This document shows, piece after piece, positions 19,544-27,276 of a stretch of 52,852 nt of DNA. Within the stretch, counting starts at the first letter, position 1, and each line of letters starts with the position of its first letter. Location: assembly GCF_937123705.1 (NCBI RefSeq), contig NZ_CAKZKO010000023.1, positions 1 to 52,852 on the forward strand, written 5' to 3'. The translations under genes and the position numbers were made by a program. The notes beneath the pieces were generated by a model. That model did no database searches. It was given only the letters and a program-made list of their open reading frames with translations, and was not told where the DNA came from. The stretch is from an uncultured Paraglaciecola sp. (GTDB taxonomy: Bacteria > Pseudomonadota > Gammaproteobacteria > Enterobacterales > Alteromonadaceae).

Positions 19544-22500
19544 TTAGAAAGAACGTCTAACATCTTGTGATTGCTCTTCACCGTTAGTACCTTCCAGAGT
19601 ACTTTCGATTTGACCAAAACGAATGTCAATATCATCTACGTTGTTGGTATTAACATTACCACCAAGTACTAACGGGTCAACTGCTGCACCATTTCTAAGA
19701 ACAGTAGTAGGTGTAATTTTAATAAAACTATACCCAGTTGACTGTTGGAAAGCGTTTCCAGCAATAACCGCATTAATAGTTAACACTGTACCATCAGCAT
19801 TGAAGGATGCTGCTGTACCTGCTGCCCAATCAACATCATTATTATCATAAAGAGCAAGTAATGCTGCACGACCAGCCGCTGCGTTAGCATGAGTAGTACT
19901 GTTCACAAACTCTTCTACAGATACCGTGCCATCATTGTTACCGGGAAGCCCTGTATCAGCATTAGCTATATCAAGCTGCAAATCTGCTTGTAAAGTAAGG
20001 GTATTAACAATACGGAAATGCGATGCAATTTCTGTTAAATCCCAACCATCAATAACATTAGAAGGAGCACCACCTAACGCTCTCCAGCCATCTTCTGCAC
20101 CGACGTTAGCTAAATCAGCCCCCACATACTCAAATGGTGCAGCATTATTACTCATGCTAATTGGATTTGTTGCCGTAATAGTGATAGTAAACGCACCATC
20201 CACACCGGCAATACCATCTTCATCTAATGGACCAAACTGTACTTCAACACCAAATGGTACGATAGTATCAGTGGCTAAGTACATTGGAATATCAGCAAGT
20301 GCTAAACGATAGTCGTTAGTCGCTGAATCTGCATCTTCTTGCGAATCGATAACACCATTATTGGCAACACCTGTTACACCGGCATCGGTATAAAGACCGT
20401 GGTAATCATTCCAGCTATTTCCACGAGCATCATCAACCGATCCCCATGCTAATAGAGCGTGATTTAGGTCATCACCACCCACTTCTTCAGGGAATGAGAA
20501 CACACCTGTAACAGTTTCATTCTCAGGGTTACCATTAAAGGTAGCTACACCATCTATATCAGCAACAGTTTGCTGTGGAGCTGCAATTGTTCCTGAGTTA
20601 GAGAAAGCAGCACGAGGTGGTAAATTAACACCAGACCATGTAAGTACTGTGTTATCAGCCGAAGCTACTGCAGTTGTCACATTTAATGTAGCTGCTACTA
20701 CACCAGTATCCGGATCAATTACTTCAAGAGCACCACCACCTGTTGTTGTAACCGCTTCGTTAAAGGTAACCACAAATTCTGTTGCTGTTAACTCTGCTCT
20801 TGTAACAAAAGGAGGAATTGCATCAGCAATGACTACTAATGAATCAGATAAAGCAACGTTATCGTTGACTGTATCCAAAACTGCACCTGTATAGTCAATA
20901 ACAGCGTCGTGATCTAAGTTAGCAAGACCAACTACGTCATTGGTAGTCATTTGGATAATACCGTGAGTAAGATAAGTATGATAACCATCTTGATCCGCGT
21001 CATTGGCAATATAATCTTCATTACGAAGACCATTATTTGCAACAAAACCAGTTAAGGTTGTATTCGCAGCGGCATTATCTAACATAAAGTCAACTGTTTC
21101 ACCTGCGTTTAGGTCAACATTCTCAGAGAAAGCAACACCCACATCAGCTGAAACTGCAGCCCAGTTCGCAAAAGCATTTACATCGTATACGAAGTTTGTA
21201 GTTGATGTTACATATGGCGCAGGTGTATCTTCATCATTTAATGTATTACCGTCAACTAAGGTACCAAACACATCGAAGCGGTTATTGAAGTTAGCATCGT
21301 CATCTCCAGCTACATCTTCAGCGAATAAACGCGGTGTAACATAAAGAATTGGTGAACCTTCTGAACCCGAAGTACCCGCTTCTGATAATTCACCACCGTT
21401 AGCATAACCTGCATCGGCGGCAACAGCGTTTACATAATCAGCACCAAAAGTATCTGCATAGTTATAACTGTCTTGAATGACCGTTGTAGGCGCTACTTTA
21501 TCTTCTAAAGTAACTGTAATTGGCGTACCAATAATGTTAAATGCTGCAGTAGGCGTAATAGTAACTTTTGCACCATGCTTAGTATTAGGAACAACCACAC
21601 TCCATTCACCAGCTCCAGAAGATGCAACACCTTTACTAGAAATGATAGAAATAGCATCATTTAGGTCGCCAGTAATTACGGCGGTGTTATCAACAATAGT
21701 TTGGGCACTAATTGGGTTTTTGCGATCCCAAAGTTCTTGCAATACATCTTCAGTAGGGCCATGTTGACCGTTAAGGTTAGAGATTGTAGCAGTACCGCCG
21801 TTATCCCAGAAAACACCTACGGCATCAATATCGTCATCAGCAGCAACAACTTGCTTAACTAGCTGCTCACCTTCAATTGTTCCAGGGTTAGTGATTGGTG
21901 GAATATAAGTACATAGACGGGTTCTTACGTATTCAGTTTTGAACGCAGACGCGTTGATAGTATCTGAAGAAAGACTTCCGAATTCGCTAGAACCAGTAGG
22001 CACTGCAGGAATTGCAGGAACTGCAGCAACTGCAGCTGCAGCATCAAGACCGCCTATTAAAGTAATCGATTGTGCAAAACCAGCAGTAAGATCAGTCGCA
22101 GCCACGCCATTTATTTGGAAGTCAAATAATGCTGAAGCAGCAGGATCTGCATTTAAAGCAGTAACAACATCATTAAGTGTGTGAGGTATAGTTGAATCGA
22201 ACGTAACCTGAACACCTGTGGCTGTTAGAGTCACTGCTATAGGACCAGCCACATCTACTACATTCAAAGTTAAGCCATTACCAGCAACACCTACAGTATC
22301 AGCCGTCACAGATAAACTGGTAACAATATCAAGTCCGACATCCTGACTTGCAGCAGCAGCTACAACAGCAGGAACAGCAGGAACAGCAGGAACAGCTTGT
22401 GTGTTGCCAGCTGCATCAACAACTAAATCATCATTGCCAGGATTTACTTCAGTCTCACCCGAATCTGGGTCACCGGTAACAATACGATTAGCTGATGCAT

Positions 22501-23746
22501 CTTCATATTGATGACGTGGCATCCAAATAGAGAACTTAGTTTTTTCTGGAAGCGCAGCAGCTAAGGTTACTGTCATTGACAAACCATCATCAGCCACAAT
22601 AACCGAATCAACTGTTTCTACCTTTTCGCCAGCGCCAACATTATTGAAATTAACCTGTGAAGTAACAATAACAGCATCTACATCGATAGCGTCAACATTT
22701 AGCGCTTCGTTAAAGCGAATAACGATACCTTGTGTACCGTCTACACCTTCAGATAATACATTCCATTGGAAGCCTTCACTGGTGTTTTCGCTAATTGTGC
22801 TACCCACTGATGAAATATGAGGAGCGATTGTATCAGATGAAGTGATTGCACAAACTTGTATATCGCCAAGATTTTCAACAACACCTTCACGAGTAGTATC
22901 AACAGCAACGCCAGTCAATTCAGTTGCAGTACCAGCATCAACAACAGATGTATAACCTTCAACAGTCAGGGTTAAAGAAGAATCAATTGGAAGAGAGTCA
23001 AAACTAAACATCCCGTTTTCATCTGTCATAACAGTAGTAACTGGAATTCCAATAGTCACGCCACCATTTACATCCGTGTCATCACCAGGGTTAGTATTTG
23101 TAGCAGCTAAGCCAGCATAATCAGCCGCCACTTTAACACCAGCTGGCAAAGCCGCTCCAGTATAACAATTACGTAACACACCAGTTACTGCAGCAGAAAA
23201 CATTGGTAATTTTGCAGTGTCTGCTTGCGCTAAGAAACCGTCAAACCAAGTTGTTTGTTCGCCAGCGTTATTTACATCTCCAGCACCATCATTACTACCG
23301 TTATTGCCAGAATCAACTTGAATATCTTCAGCAATCACTTTTACGATAGCGCTTGCATAGCCATCTGGGCCAGTAATTGTGATATTATAACCATTACTTT
23401 CGATATCAACGTCATTACCTTCATCGGCGTTCACACCGTCAACACCTGGAGCAGGTACATTAGTGAAATAATAATAACCACTGGCATCAGTTTCTACAGT
23501 TTGACCAGCCAAAGAAACCATAGCGCCCATGATTGCGCCACCATTAGTATCTAAAACTGTACCTTGTACAGAACCAGTACCGGCTACATGTTCAACAGTA
23601 TTATCGACTGCTTCAACCACTGTATCAGAGACGGAATTAGTAGTACTACCCGCATCGCCCTCAGAGTCGCCACATGCTGCTAGACCTAAACTTAGGACTA
23701 CCGCAAGTGCTACTTTAGATTTATAAAATTGAGTTGTATTAACCAT
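19544..23746 (-). CDS. large surface lipoprotein with carboxypeptidase-regulatory-like and Ig-like domains
   Basis: A 1400-residue lipoprotein: signal peptide and lipobox LAAC with Cys25. The composition is acidic and Ala/Thr/Val/Asp/Asn-rich, as in marine surface adhesins. A carboxypeptidase-regulatory-like fold lies near residues 57-100 (GSVQGTVLDTNGGAIMGAMV) and a second near 185-300 (TVMTDENGMFSFDSLPIDSS). An Ig-like (SwmB type) segment follows from about 300 (IVIRFNEALNVDAIDVD). Two Ala-Val-Pro linkers (AVPAVPAVPAVV and AVPAIPAVP) flank a predicted domain near 455-590, and an EF-hand-like segment NNDGTVSVEEF sits near 1265. Probably exposed on the outer membrane or exported further; no function can be named. 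An 18-bp palindrome lies about 125 bases upstream, and a clear terminator follows. Confidence 0.8.
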   Translation of the reverse strand: MVNTTQFYKSKVALAVVLSLGLAACGDSEGDAGSTTNSVSDTVVEAVDNTVEHVAGTGSVQGTVLDTNGGAIMGAMVSLAGQTVETDASGYYYFTNVPAPGVDGVNADEGNDVDIESNGYNITITGPDGYASAIVKVIAEDIQVDSGNNGSNDGAGDVNNAGEQTTWFDGFLAQADTAKLPMFSAAVTGVLRNCYTGAALPAGVKVAADYAGLAATNTNPGDDTDVNGGVTIGIPVTTVMTDENGMFSFDSLPIDSSLTLTVEGYTSVVDAGTATELTGVAVDTTREGVVENLGDIQVCAITSSDTIAPHISSVGSTISENTSEGFQWNVLSEGVDGTQGIVIRFNEALNVDAIDVDAVIVTSQVNFNNVGAGEKVETVDSVIVADDGLSMTVTLAAALPEKTKFSIWMPRHQYEDASANRIVTGDPDSGETEVNPGNDDLVVDAAGNTQAVPAVPAVPAVVAAAASQDVGLDIVTSLSVTADTVGVAGNGLTLNVVDVAGPIAVTLTATGVQVTFDSTIPHTLNDVVTALNADPAASALFDFQINGVAATDLTAGFAQSITLIGGLDAAAAVAAVPAIPAVPTGSSEFGSLSSDTINASAFKTEYVRTRLCTYIPPITNPGTIEGEQLVKQVVAADDDIDAVGVFWDNGGTATISNLNGQHGPTEDVLQELWDRKNPISAQTIVDNTAVITGDLNDAISIISSKGVASSGAGEWSVVVPNTKHGAKVTITPTAAFNIIGTPITVTLEDKVAPTTVIQDSYNYADTFGADYVNAVAADAGYANGGELSEAGTSGSEGSPILYVTPRLFAEDVAGDDDANFNNRFDVFGTLVDGNTLNDEDTPAPYVTSTTNFVYDVNAFANWAAVSADVGVAFSENVDLNAGETVDFMLDNAAANTTLTGFVANNGLRNEDYIANDADQDGYHTYLTHGIIQMTTNDVVGLANLDHDAVIDYTGAVLDTVNDNVALSDSLVVIADAIPPFVTRAELTATEFVVTFNEAVTTTGGGALEVIDPDTGVVAATLNVTTAVASADNTVLTWSGVNLPPRAAFSNSGTIAAPQQTVADIDGVATFNGNPENETVTGVFSFPEEVGGDDLNHALLAWGSVDDARGNSWNDYHGLYTDAGVTGVANNGVIDSQEDADSATNDYRLALADIPMYLATDTIVPFGVEVQFGPLDEDGIAGVDGAFTITITATNPISMSNNAAPFEYVGADLANVGAEDGWRALGGAPSNVIDGWDLTEIASHFRIVNTLTLQADLQLDIANADTGLPGNNDGTVSVEEFVNSTTHANAAAGRAALLALYDNNDVDWAAGTAASFNADGTVLTINAVIAGNAFQQSTGYSFIKITPTTVLRNGAAVDPLVLGGNVNTNNVDDIDIRFGQIESTLEGTNGEEQSQDVRRSF

Positions 23747-24376
23747 TATTATAGTGTTCCTATTTATTAAAAAATATTATTTGAGTACGTACATGCTAAG
23801 CATATTTGTACATTTTAATCCTGTTTTTCGGTTTGCAACATTATCATGTTTTACGGGCAAACAATATATCATCATATATATGATGACAAATAACATTTAC
23901 CGTAGAAACACTTATTCATAGTTAAAACCTATAACAATCCGTGTTGGGTTCTGCATCAAACAAAATTTAGGCCTACATATAGATAACTATATGAGGTCAA
24001 AAGAAATTGTATAATGAGTGCATCGCCGCCGTCAAGTAACTAAATTAAATTCGCTGTATACATTTTATTAAACGTATCCAGCGAATTACATAGGTTATAG
24101 CACATAGCAAAGTTTAAATAACAGATTTTGTACACAATTTGTAATCAGCTTGTGCAAATTGTAACTGTATTGCATACAAAGCGGGAAAATAATGAACCGG
24201 CAGCACTTGTAAAGGTCAGAACAAAGTTAAAAAACCGCTATCAGAACAAAATTAATGCGCAGAACCCTTTTTAAAAGGGAATAAGGAAGCGACTATTATT
24301 GATGTAAATCAAGCAATCGACACCTAGCAAGCACATACCCACCAAAGTTATAACATACCTATTACTCACTATTATT
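23747..24376. other. gene-free region with palindromes and an FNR/CRP-like box
   Basis: No convincing gene is seen in 630 AT-rich bases. The stretch should include the promoter of the large lipoprotein gene. It holds a perfect 18-bp palindrome (TCATCATATATATGATGA, 23869-23886), a strong 18-bp hairpin at 24048-24087, and TTGATGTAAATCAA at 24299-24312, which fits TTGAT-N4-ATCAA. Confidence 0.6.
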
Positions 24377-24640
24377 CCTCTGCAGCGCAGCTGCTCTGTG
24401 ATGAATATGCTTTTAAAAACTAAAAGAAGTTGGATCACAGAGAGCACAGAGAAAAGCAATTAAAATCTTCACCATCTTGTCCTCTGTGAAGCGCAGCGCT
24501 CTGTATTCTCTGTGGTAATAAGCTTTAAAAGCAAAAGAGGTTTGAACCACCGAGGACACAGAGAGCACAGAGAAAAGCAATTAAAGTCTTAACCATCTTG
24601 TCCTCTGTGAAGCGCGGCGCTCTGTGGTGAATATGCTTTT
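24377..24640. repeat. tandem CACAGAG-type repeats
   Basis: Two longer copies (24377-24480 and 24481-24601) and a partial third (24602-24640) of one unit. Each begins CCTCTG, continues with a small GCGCAGC-type palindrome and CTCTGT, then CACAGAGAGCACAGAGAAAA, GCAATTAAA and ends ACCATCTTGT. Open frames running through this stretch are repeat by-products. Confidence 0.8.
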
Positions 24641-24786
24641 CAATTTCAAGCACATTACAGGGTTTGTCATCCTCGCCCATGCGGGGATCCAGTGGCTTTG
24701 AAGCGTAAAGGCGCTGGGTTTCCGATAGCAGCACTCGGAAATGACGTGTAGTTGCGAGAGTAACTGGGGTCAAGTCTTGCGTTTTG
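24641..24786. repeat. inverted copy of the TTTCCGA palindromic repeat family
   Basis: Read on the minus strand this contains, in the same order as the 17.8-18.1 kb copies, GGTCAAGTC-type remnants, CGTCATTTCCGAGTGCTGCT, ATCGGAAACCCAGCGCCTTT and GCTTCAAAGCCACTGGATCC. A CCCGCATGGGCGAGGATGAC hairpin and TGTAATGTGCTTGAAA follow. It appears to be a fuller form of the element and lies directly after the end of the DUF2442 gene. Confidence 0.75.
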
Positions 24787-25041
24787 TTACTGTAGGTTGG
24801 CTTGTTGTTTATTATGCAACTCTTTAACAAACTCTGGGGCTAAATCTGCACCGTTAGGCCACACAATAGTTTCCAGTTCAGGATCAACTGAAACCTTTGA
24901 GAATATATTGATATTTTTGAGAGGTTGAAAAATCGGGCCAATTAGCGACTTTTCAAGATTGACCTCGCCTGCAGTGCCATCGTCAAACGAGACCCAAATT
25001 TTATAGTTTGAAATATGTTTTGCAGATTTTATGTGAAGCAT
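24787..25041 (-). CDS. DUF2442 family protein
   Basis: An 84-residue protein matching the DUF2442 pattern: YKIWVSFDDGTAGEVNLEKS, then IFQPLKN and VDPELETIVWPNGADLAPEF. Function is unknown. The gene starts five bases after the DUF4160 gene ends, so the two are co-transcribed. The family often sits beside DUF4160 and has been proposed as half of a toxin-antitoxin-like pair, which I recall as a genomic association rather than proven activity. The last residues run directly into the repeat element downstream, so the final few codons (KQQANLQ) may be repeat-derived. Confidence 0.85.
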   Translation of the reverse strand: MLHIKSAKHISNYKIWVSFDDGTAGEVNLEKSLIGPIFQPLKNINIFSKVSVDPELETIVWPNGADLAPEFVKELHNKQQANLQ

Positions 25042-25046
25042 ATTAG

Positions 25047-25274
25047 CTACTCCAATGGCGCTATGTAGTTAAGAGGTTGACCGGAACTAGCTCTTTCCCA
25101 GTTTTCTTCTAATTCTTCTTTATGATAAGAAATCCATTCCATAACAAACTTAACGGCTCTACTCGGACGTTCTCCCTCAAGAACCTCACCTTCAAAGTTA
25201 AAGAGTGCTTCGTACCCTGAATATTTAGCATGAAAATGAGGTGGGTTATGATCTTTAAAATACATAGCAATCAT
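25047..25274 (-). CDS. DUF4160 family protein, N-terminus in doubt
   Basis: From the ATG at 25274 the protein has 75 residues and carries the family hallmark MYFKDHNPPHFHAKYSGYEA, followed by a helical half with AVKFVMEWISYHKEELEENW. Family members normally begin about ten residues earlier with a MPxISRFYG-type start. Here the frame upstream does encode IISRFYGIM, but no ATG, GTG or TTG lies between the preceding stop codon at 25341-25343 and 25274. Either a non-standard start is used or the original start codon has been lost. Co-directional with the DUF2442 gene, gap five bases. Confidence 0.8.
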   Translation of the reverse strand: MIAMYFKDHNPPHFHAKYSGYEALFNFEGEVLEGERPSRAVKFVMEWISYHKEELEENWERASSGQPLNYIAPLE

Positions 25275-25806
25275 TATCCCGTAAAACCTACTGATTATAT
25301 AATTTCCAGTTGGTTTTGCATATCGGTTAAGACATTGTACTCAATTAGTAGCGGGGAGGCTGAGTCTTTGAACTTCGAGCAAAATGCAAGACCTGACCCC
25401 GCATGTGCTTACTAGTCATTCTCGAATGCTGTTATCGGGAATCGCTTTACATTTGTATAAAGCTCAAATAGGTTAAAAACATAATTTAAACTGACTTTAT
25501 CAGGTTAGTGTTGGGCAGTGGCGTAAAAAAGGTAAGGCACTAGATTTCCGATAACAGCATTCGGAAATGACATGTGGTGCATTCGGAAATGACATGTGGG
25601 GCTCCGGAAATGACGTGTGGGCATTCGGATATGACGTGTGAGGCATTCGGAAATGGCATGAGGGGGATTTGTAGCTTTGGGCCTTGCCGCTTCCTTTATT
25701 TTTGTACTGGTATAGTTCTTGTAACGGGCAATGATCAGTATTTTGCTATTGCTGCTACACTAACAAGGATTCAAAAGCAGTTTGTACCTAGGTTAAATTC
25801 TACCCT
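25275..25806. other. gene-free region with repeat remnants
   Basis: The left ~65 bases hold the unclaimed N-terminal coding remnant of DUF4160. At about 25386-25445 there is a short relic of the palindromic family (AAGACCTGACCCCGCATGTG, then CGAATGCTGTTATCGGGAA). From 25540 comes another relic (TTTCCGATAACAGCATTCGGAAA) which opens the tandem array at 25557-25664. The remaining ~140 bases before the next gene show no clear feature except its ribosome-binding site. Confidence 0.6.
25557..25664. repeat. five tandem 21-22 bp repeats
   Basis: Units begin at 25557, 25579, 25601, 25621 and 25643, with the consensus GCATTCGGAAATGACRTGTG plus GG or AG. They are contiguous, without spacers, so this is not a CRISPR. 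The unit is one arm of the TTTCCGA palindrome plus the ATGAC flank, apparently amplified by slippage. Confidence 0.85.
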
Positions 25807-25821
25807 TTGGAGGGAATGATT

Positions 25822-26379
25822 ATGTTAAGACATTATTATATAAGCAGTGACCTTAATGACTTGCAGGCAATTGAACAAGAACTCGAGCAAAGTGGACTAA
25901 GTACACCTCAAATACATGTATTAAGCGAAAATGATGCGGCAGTAGAGAAGCATCATCTACATGCTATTGAGGCAGTGCTTAAGCAGGATGTGGTTCGATC
26001 CACGCAGTTAGGTGCTGTTGCGGGGTTAATTGGTGCAGCCTTTATTTTGGGGTTAACCTATGCGATGCAATGGCATACATCCATAGTTGGATGGTTACCT
26101 TCAGGCTTTTTGGCGGTTGTGGTCTTAGGGTTTTGCACTTGGGAAGGAGGCTTAGTAGGTATTCAAATTCCTAACTATCAATTTAAACGTTTTCAGGCAT
26201 TACTCAAACAAGGCAAGCATGTTTTTTTTGTGGATGTAGGCTCTCATCAAGTCAATGCGCTTAAAGAGGTGGTGGAACGTCACCCTTCTTTAATATTTGC
26301 TGGTACGGGTGACGCAACCCCTTCTTGGGTTATTAAAGGCCAAGATAAATACAGTCAAGCAATGAAGGCGCTGCCCTAA
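25822..26379 (+). CDS. small two-helix membrane protein
   Basis: The chosen ATG at 25822 follows GGAGGG by seven bases, an excellent ribosome-binding site; a TTG at 25807 and an ATG at 25816 overlap that site and are less likely. The 185-residue product has a cytoplasmic N-terminal part (MLRHYYISSDLNDLQAIEQE...). Two transmembrane helices follow (about residues 67-85 and 93-112), with a conserved-looking GGLVGIQIPNYQF loop and a C-terminal soluble domain (GKHVFFVDVGSHQVNALKEV). I recall similar proteins annotated loosely as magnesium-transporter-like in Alteromonadales, but no transport motif is visible. It converges on the condensin-like operon, with only ten bases between the two stop codons. 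Confidence 0.75.
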   Translation: MLRHYYISSDLNDLQAIEQELEQSGLSTPQIHVLSENDAAVEKHHLHAIEAVLKQDVVRSTQLGAVAGLIGAAFILGLTYAMQWHTSIVGWLPSGFLAVVVLGFCTWEGGLVGIQIPNYQFKRFQALLKQGKHVFFVDVGSHQVNALKEVVERHPSLIFAGTGDATPSWVIKGQDKYSQAMKALP

Positions 26380-26389
26380 ATAAGGCCAT

Positions 26390-27268
26390 TTAGTAAAGCA
26401 CTAATGGTGCCTGATACATCTTTTGTTGTCTTAACCCTGCCCGATTGTTATGCATAAGCTGTAACAAAGGTCGCCATGCACTTGGGCAGTCTTGCTTTAA
26501 TCCTTCCAAAAACCTTTGTTGTTGCTCGGTATAATGTTGGCTAACAAGTCGCGACTCTAAGTAGCGCCACTGGGGCAACAACAAATGAGTACATTGGCTA
26601 GATGTGGCTATTCTTAGCCCTGCTAAATCAAAATCGCCAAAATAAATAGCCTTGCCCTGTGGTCGAGTTTCTCGCCACATCTGAAGCACCTTAGTCGCAG
26701 CAACGGAATACTGACTGTCGCCGCGGTAAATGGCTAACACATTACCTAGTTCTGCTTTTATCTGCGATGCAAACATATGCCAATCATTAAAGCTGTCTCG
26801 GTTCTCAATCATGACGAGTGAGTCGTAAACAGCAAAATCCAATTCACGGATGTCTAACTCTAGATTCACTTGCTGGTTTGGGTAAAACGCCTGTTGGAAA
26901 CCTGCAAAGCAAGCATTTTTTGTTAATGCAGTCAAAATAATATGATGTGTTGGCTTTATTATTCCTAGCTTTTCATCAGCACTTTTAGCGGCTGCAGTTT
27001 GATGGTTATCTTGACTAAAGTCGTCAAAAATATCTTCTTGCATAATCATCAAGTAGGTTTGCTGGATTTTGCTGATACCATCACGAGTAAAGCGGTATTT
27101 TTTATCTAAGACTATCCACTTTCCAGGCTGGATATGCTCATGATCACACCACCTAATTATCTGCTGTACTGTAGCGACTTTAGTGGTAGTGGTTAGTGCG
27201 TCAAGCATTAGCTGGTCGTGTTGCTCTGTTAACAGCTGTTTAGCCTTTGGAGACAAATGAGCAAGCAT
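26390..27268 (-). CDS. TOPRIM-domain subunit (JetD/MksG-like) of condensin-type operon
   Basis: A 292-residue protein, last gene of the four-gene operon. The C-terminal half shows a TOPRIM arrangement: an acidic residue in VMIENRDSFNDW (Glu155), then AIYRGD (near 180) and IYFGDFDLAGLRIA (Asp212, Asp214) as the DxD pair. This is the order seen in topoisomerase-like nucleases and in the JetD/MksG subunit of Wadjet systems, which nicks or cuts closed circular DNA. The N-terminal ~100 residues are helical and could act as the DNA- or partner-binding part. It is shorter than the classical JetD (about 380-400 residues, from memory) and overall similarity is only motif-level, so the functional call is an inference from motif plus context. 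It starts nine bases after the MksF-like gene ends. Confidence 0.7.
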   Translation of the reverse strand: MLAHLSPKAKQLLTEQHDQLMLDALTTTTKVATVQQIIRWCDHEHIQPGKWIVLDKKYRFTRDGISKIQQTYLMIMQEDIFDDFSQDNHQTAAAKSADEKLGIIKPTHHIILTALTKNACFAGFQQAFYPNQQVNLELDIRELDFAVYDSLVMIENRDSFNDWHMFASQIKAELGNVLAIYRGDSQYSVAATKVLQMWRETRPQGKAIYFGDFDLAGLRIATSSQCTHLLLPQWRYLESRLVSQHYTEQQQRFLEGLKQDCPSAWRPLLQLMHNNRAGLRQQKMYQAPLVLY

Positions 27269-27276
27269 AAGACAGT

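Noticed and set aside
24525..24830. 101-codon minus-strand frame ending in a hydrophobic stretch
   Set aside because: It overlaps the tandem CACAGAG repeats and the inverted palindromic element and shares bases with the DUF2442 gene end.
25557..25664. Possible CRISPR array
   Set aside because: The 21-22 bp units are directly adjacent with no spacers and no cas genes are present.
25574..25819. 81-codon plus-strand frame with repeated MTC motifs
   Set aside because: The periodic Met-Thr-Cys peptides come from the tandem repeats; there is no start signal.
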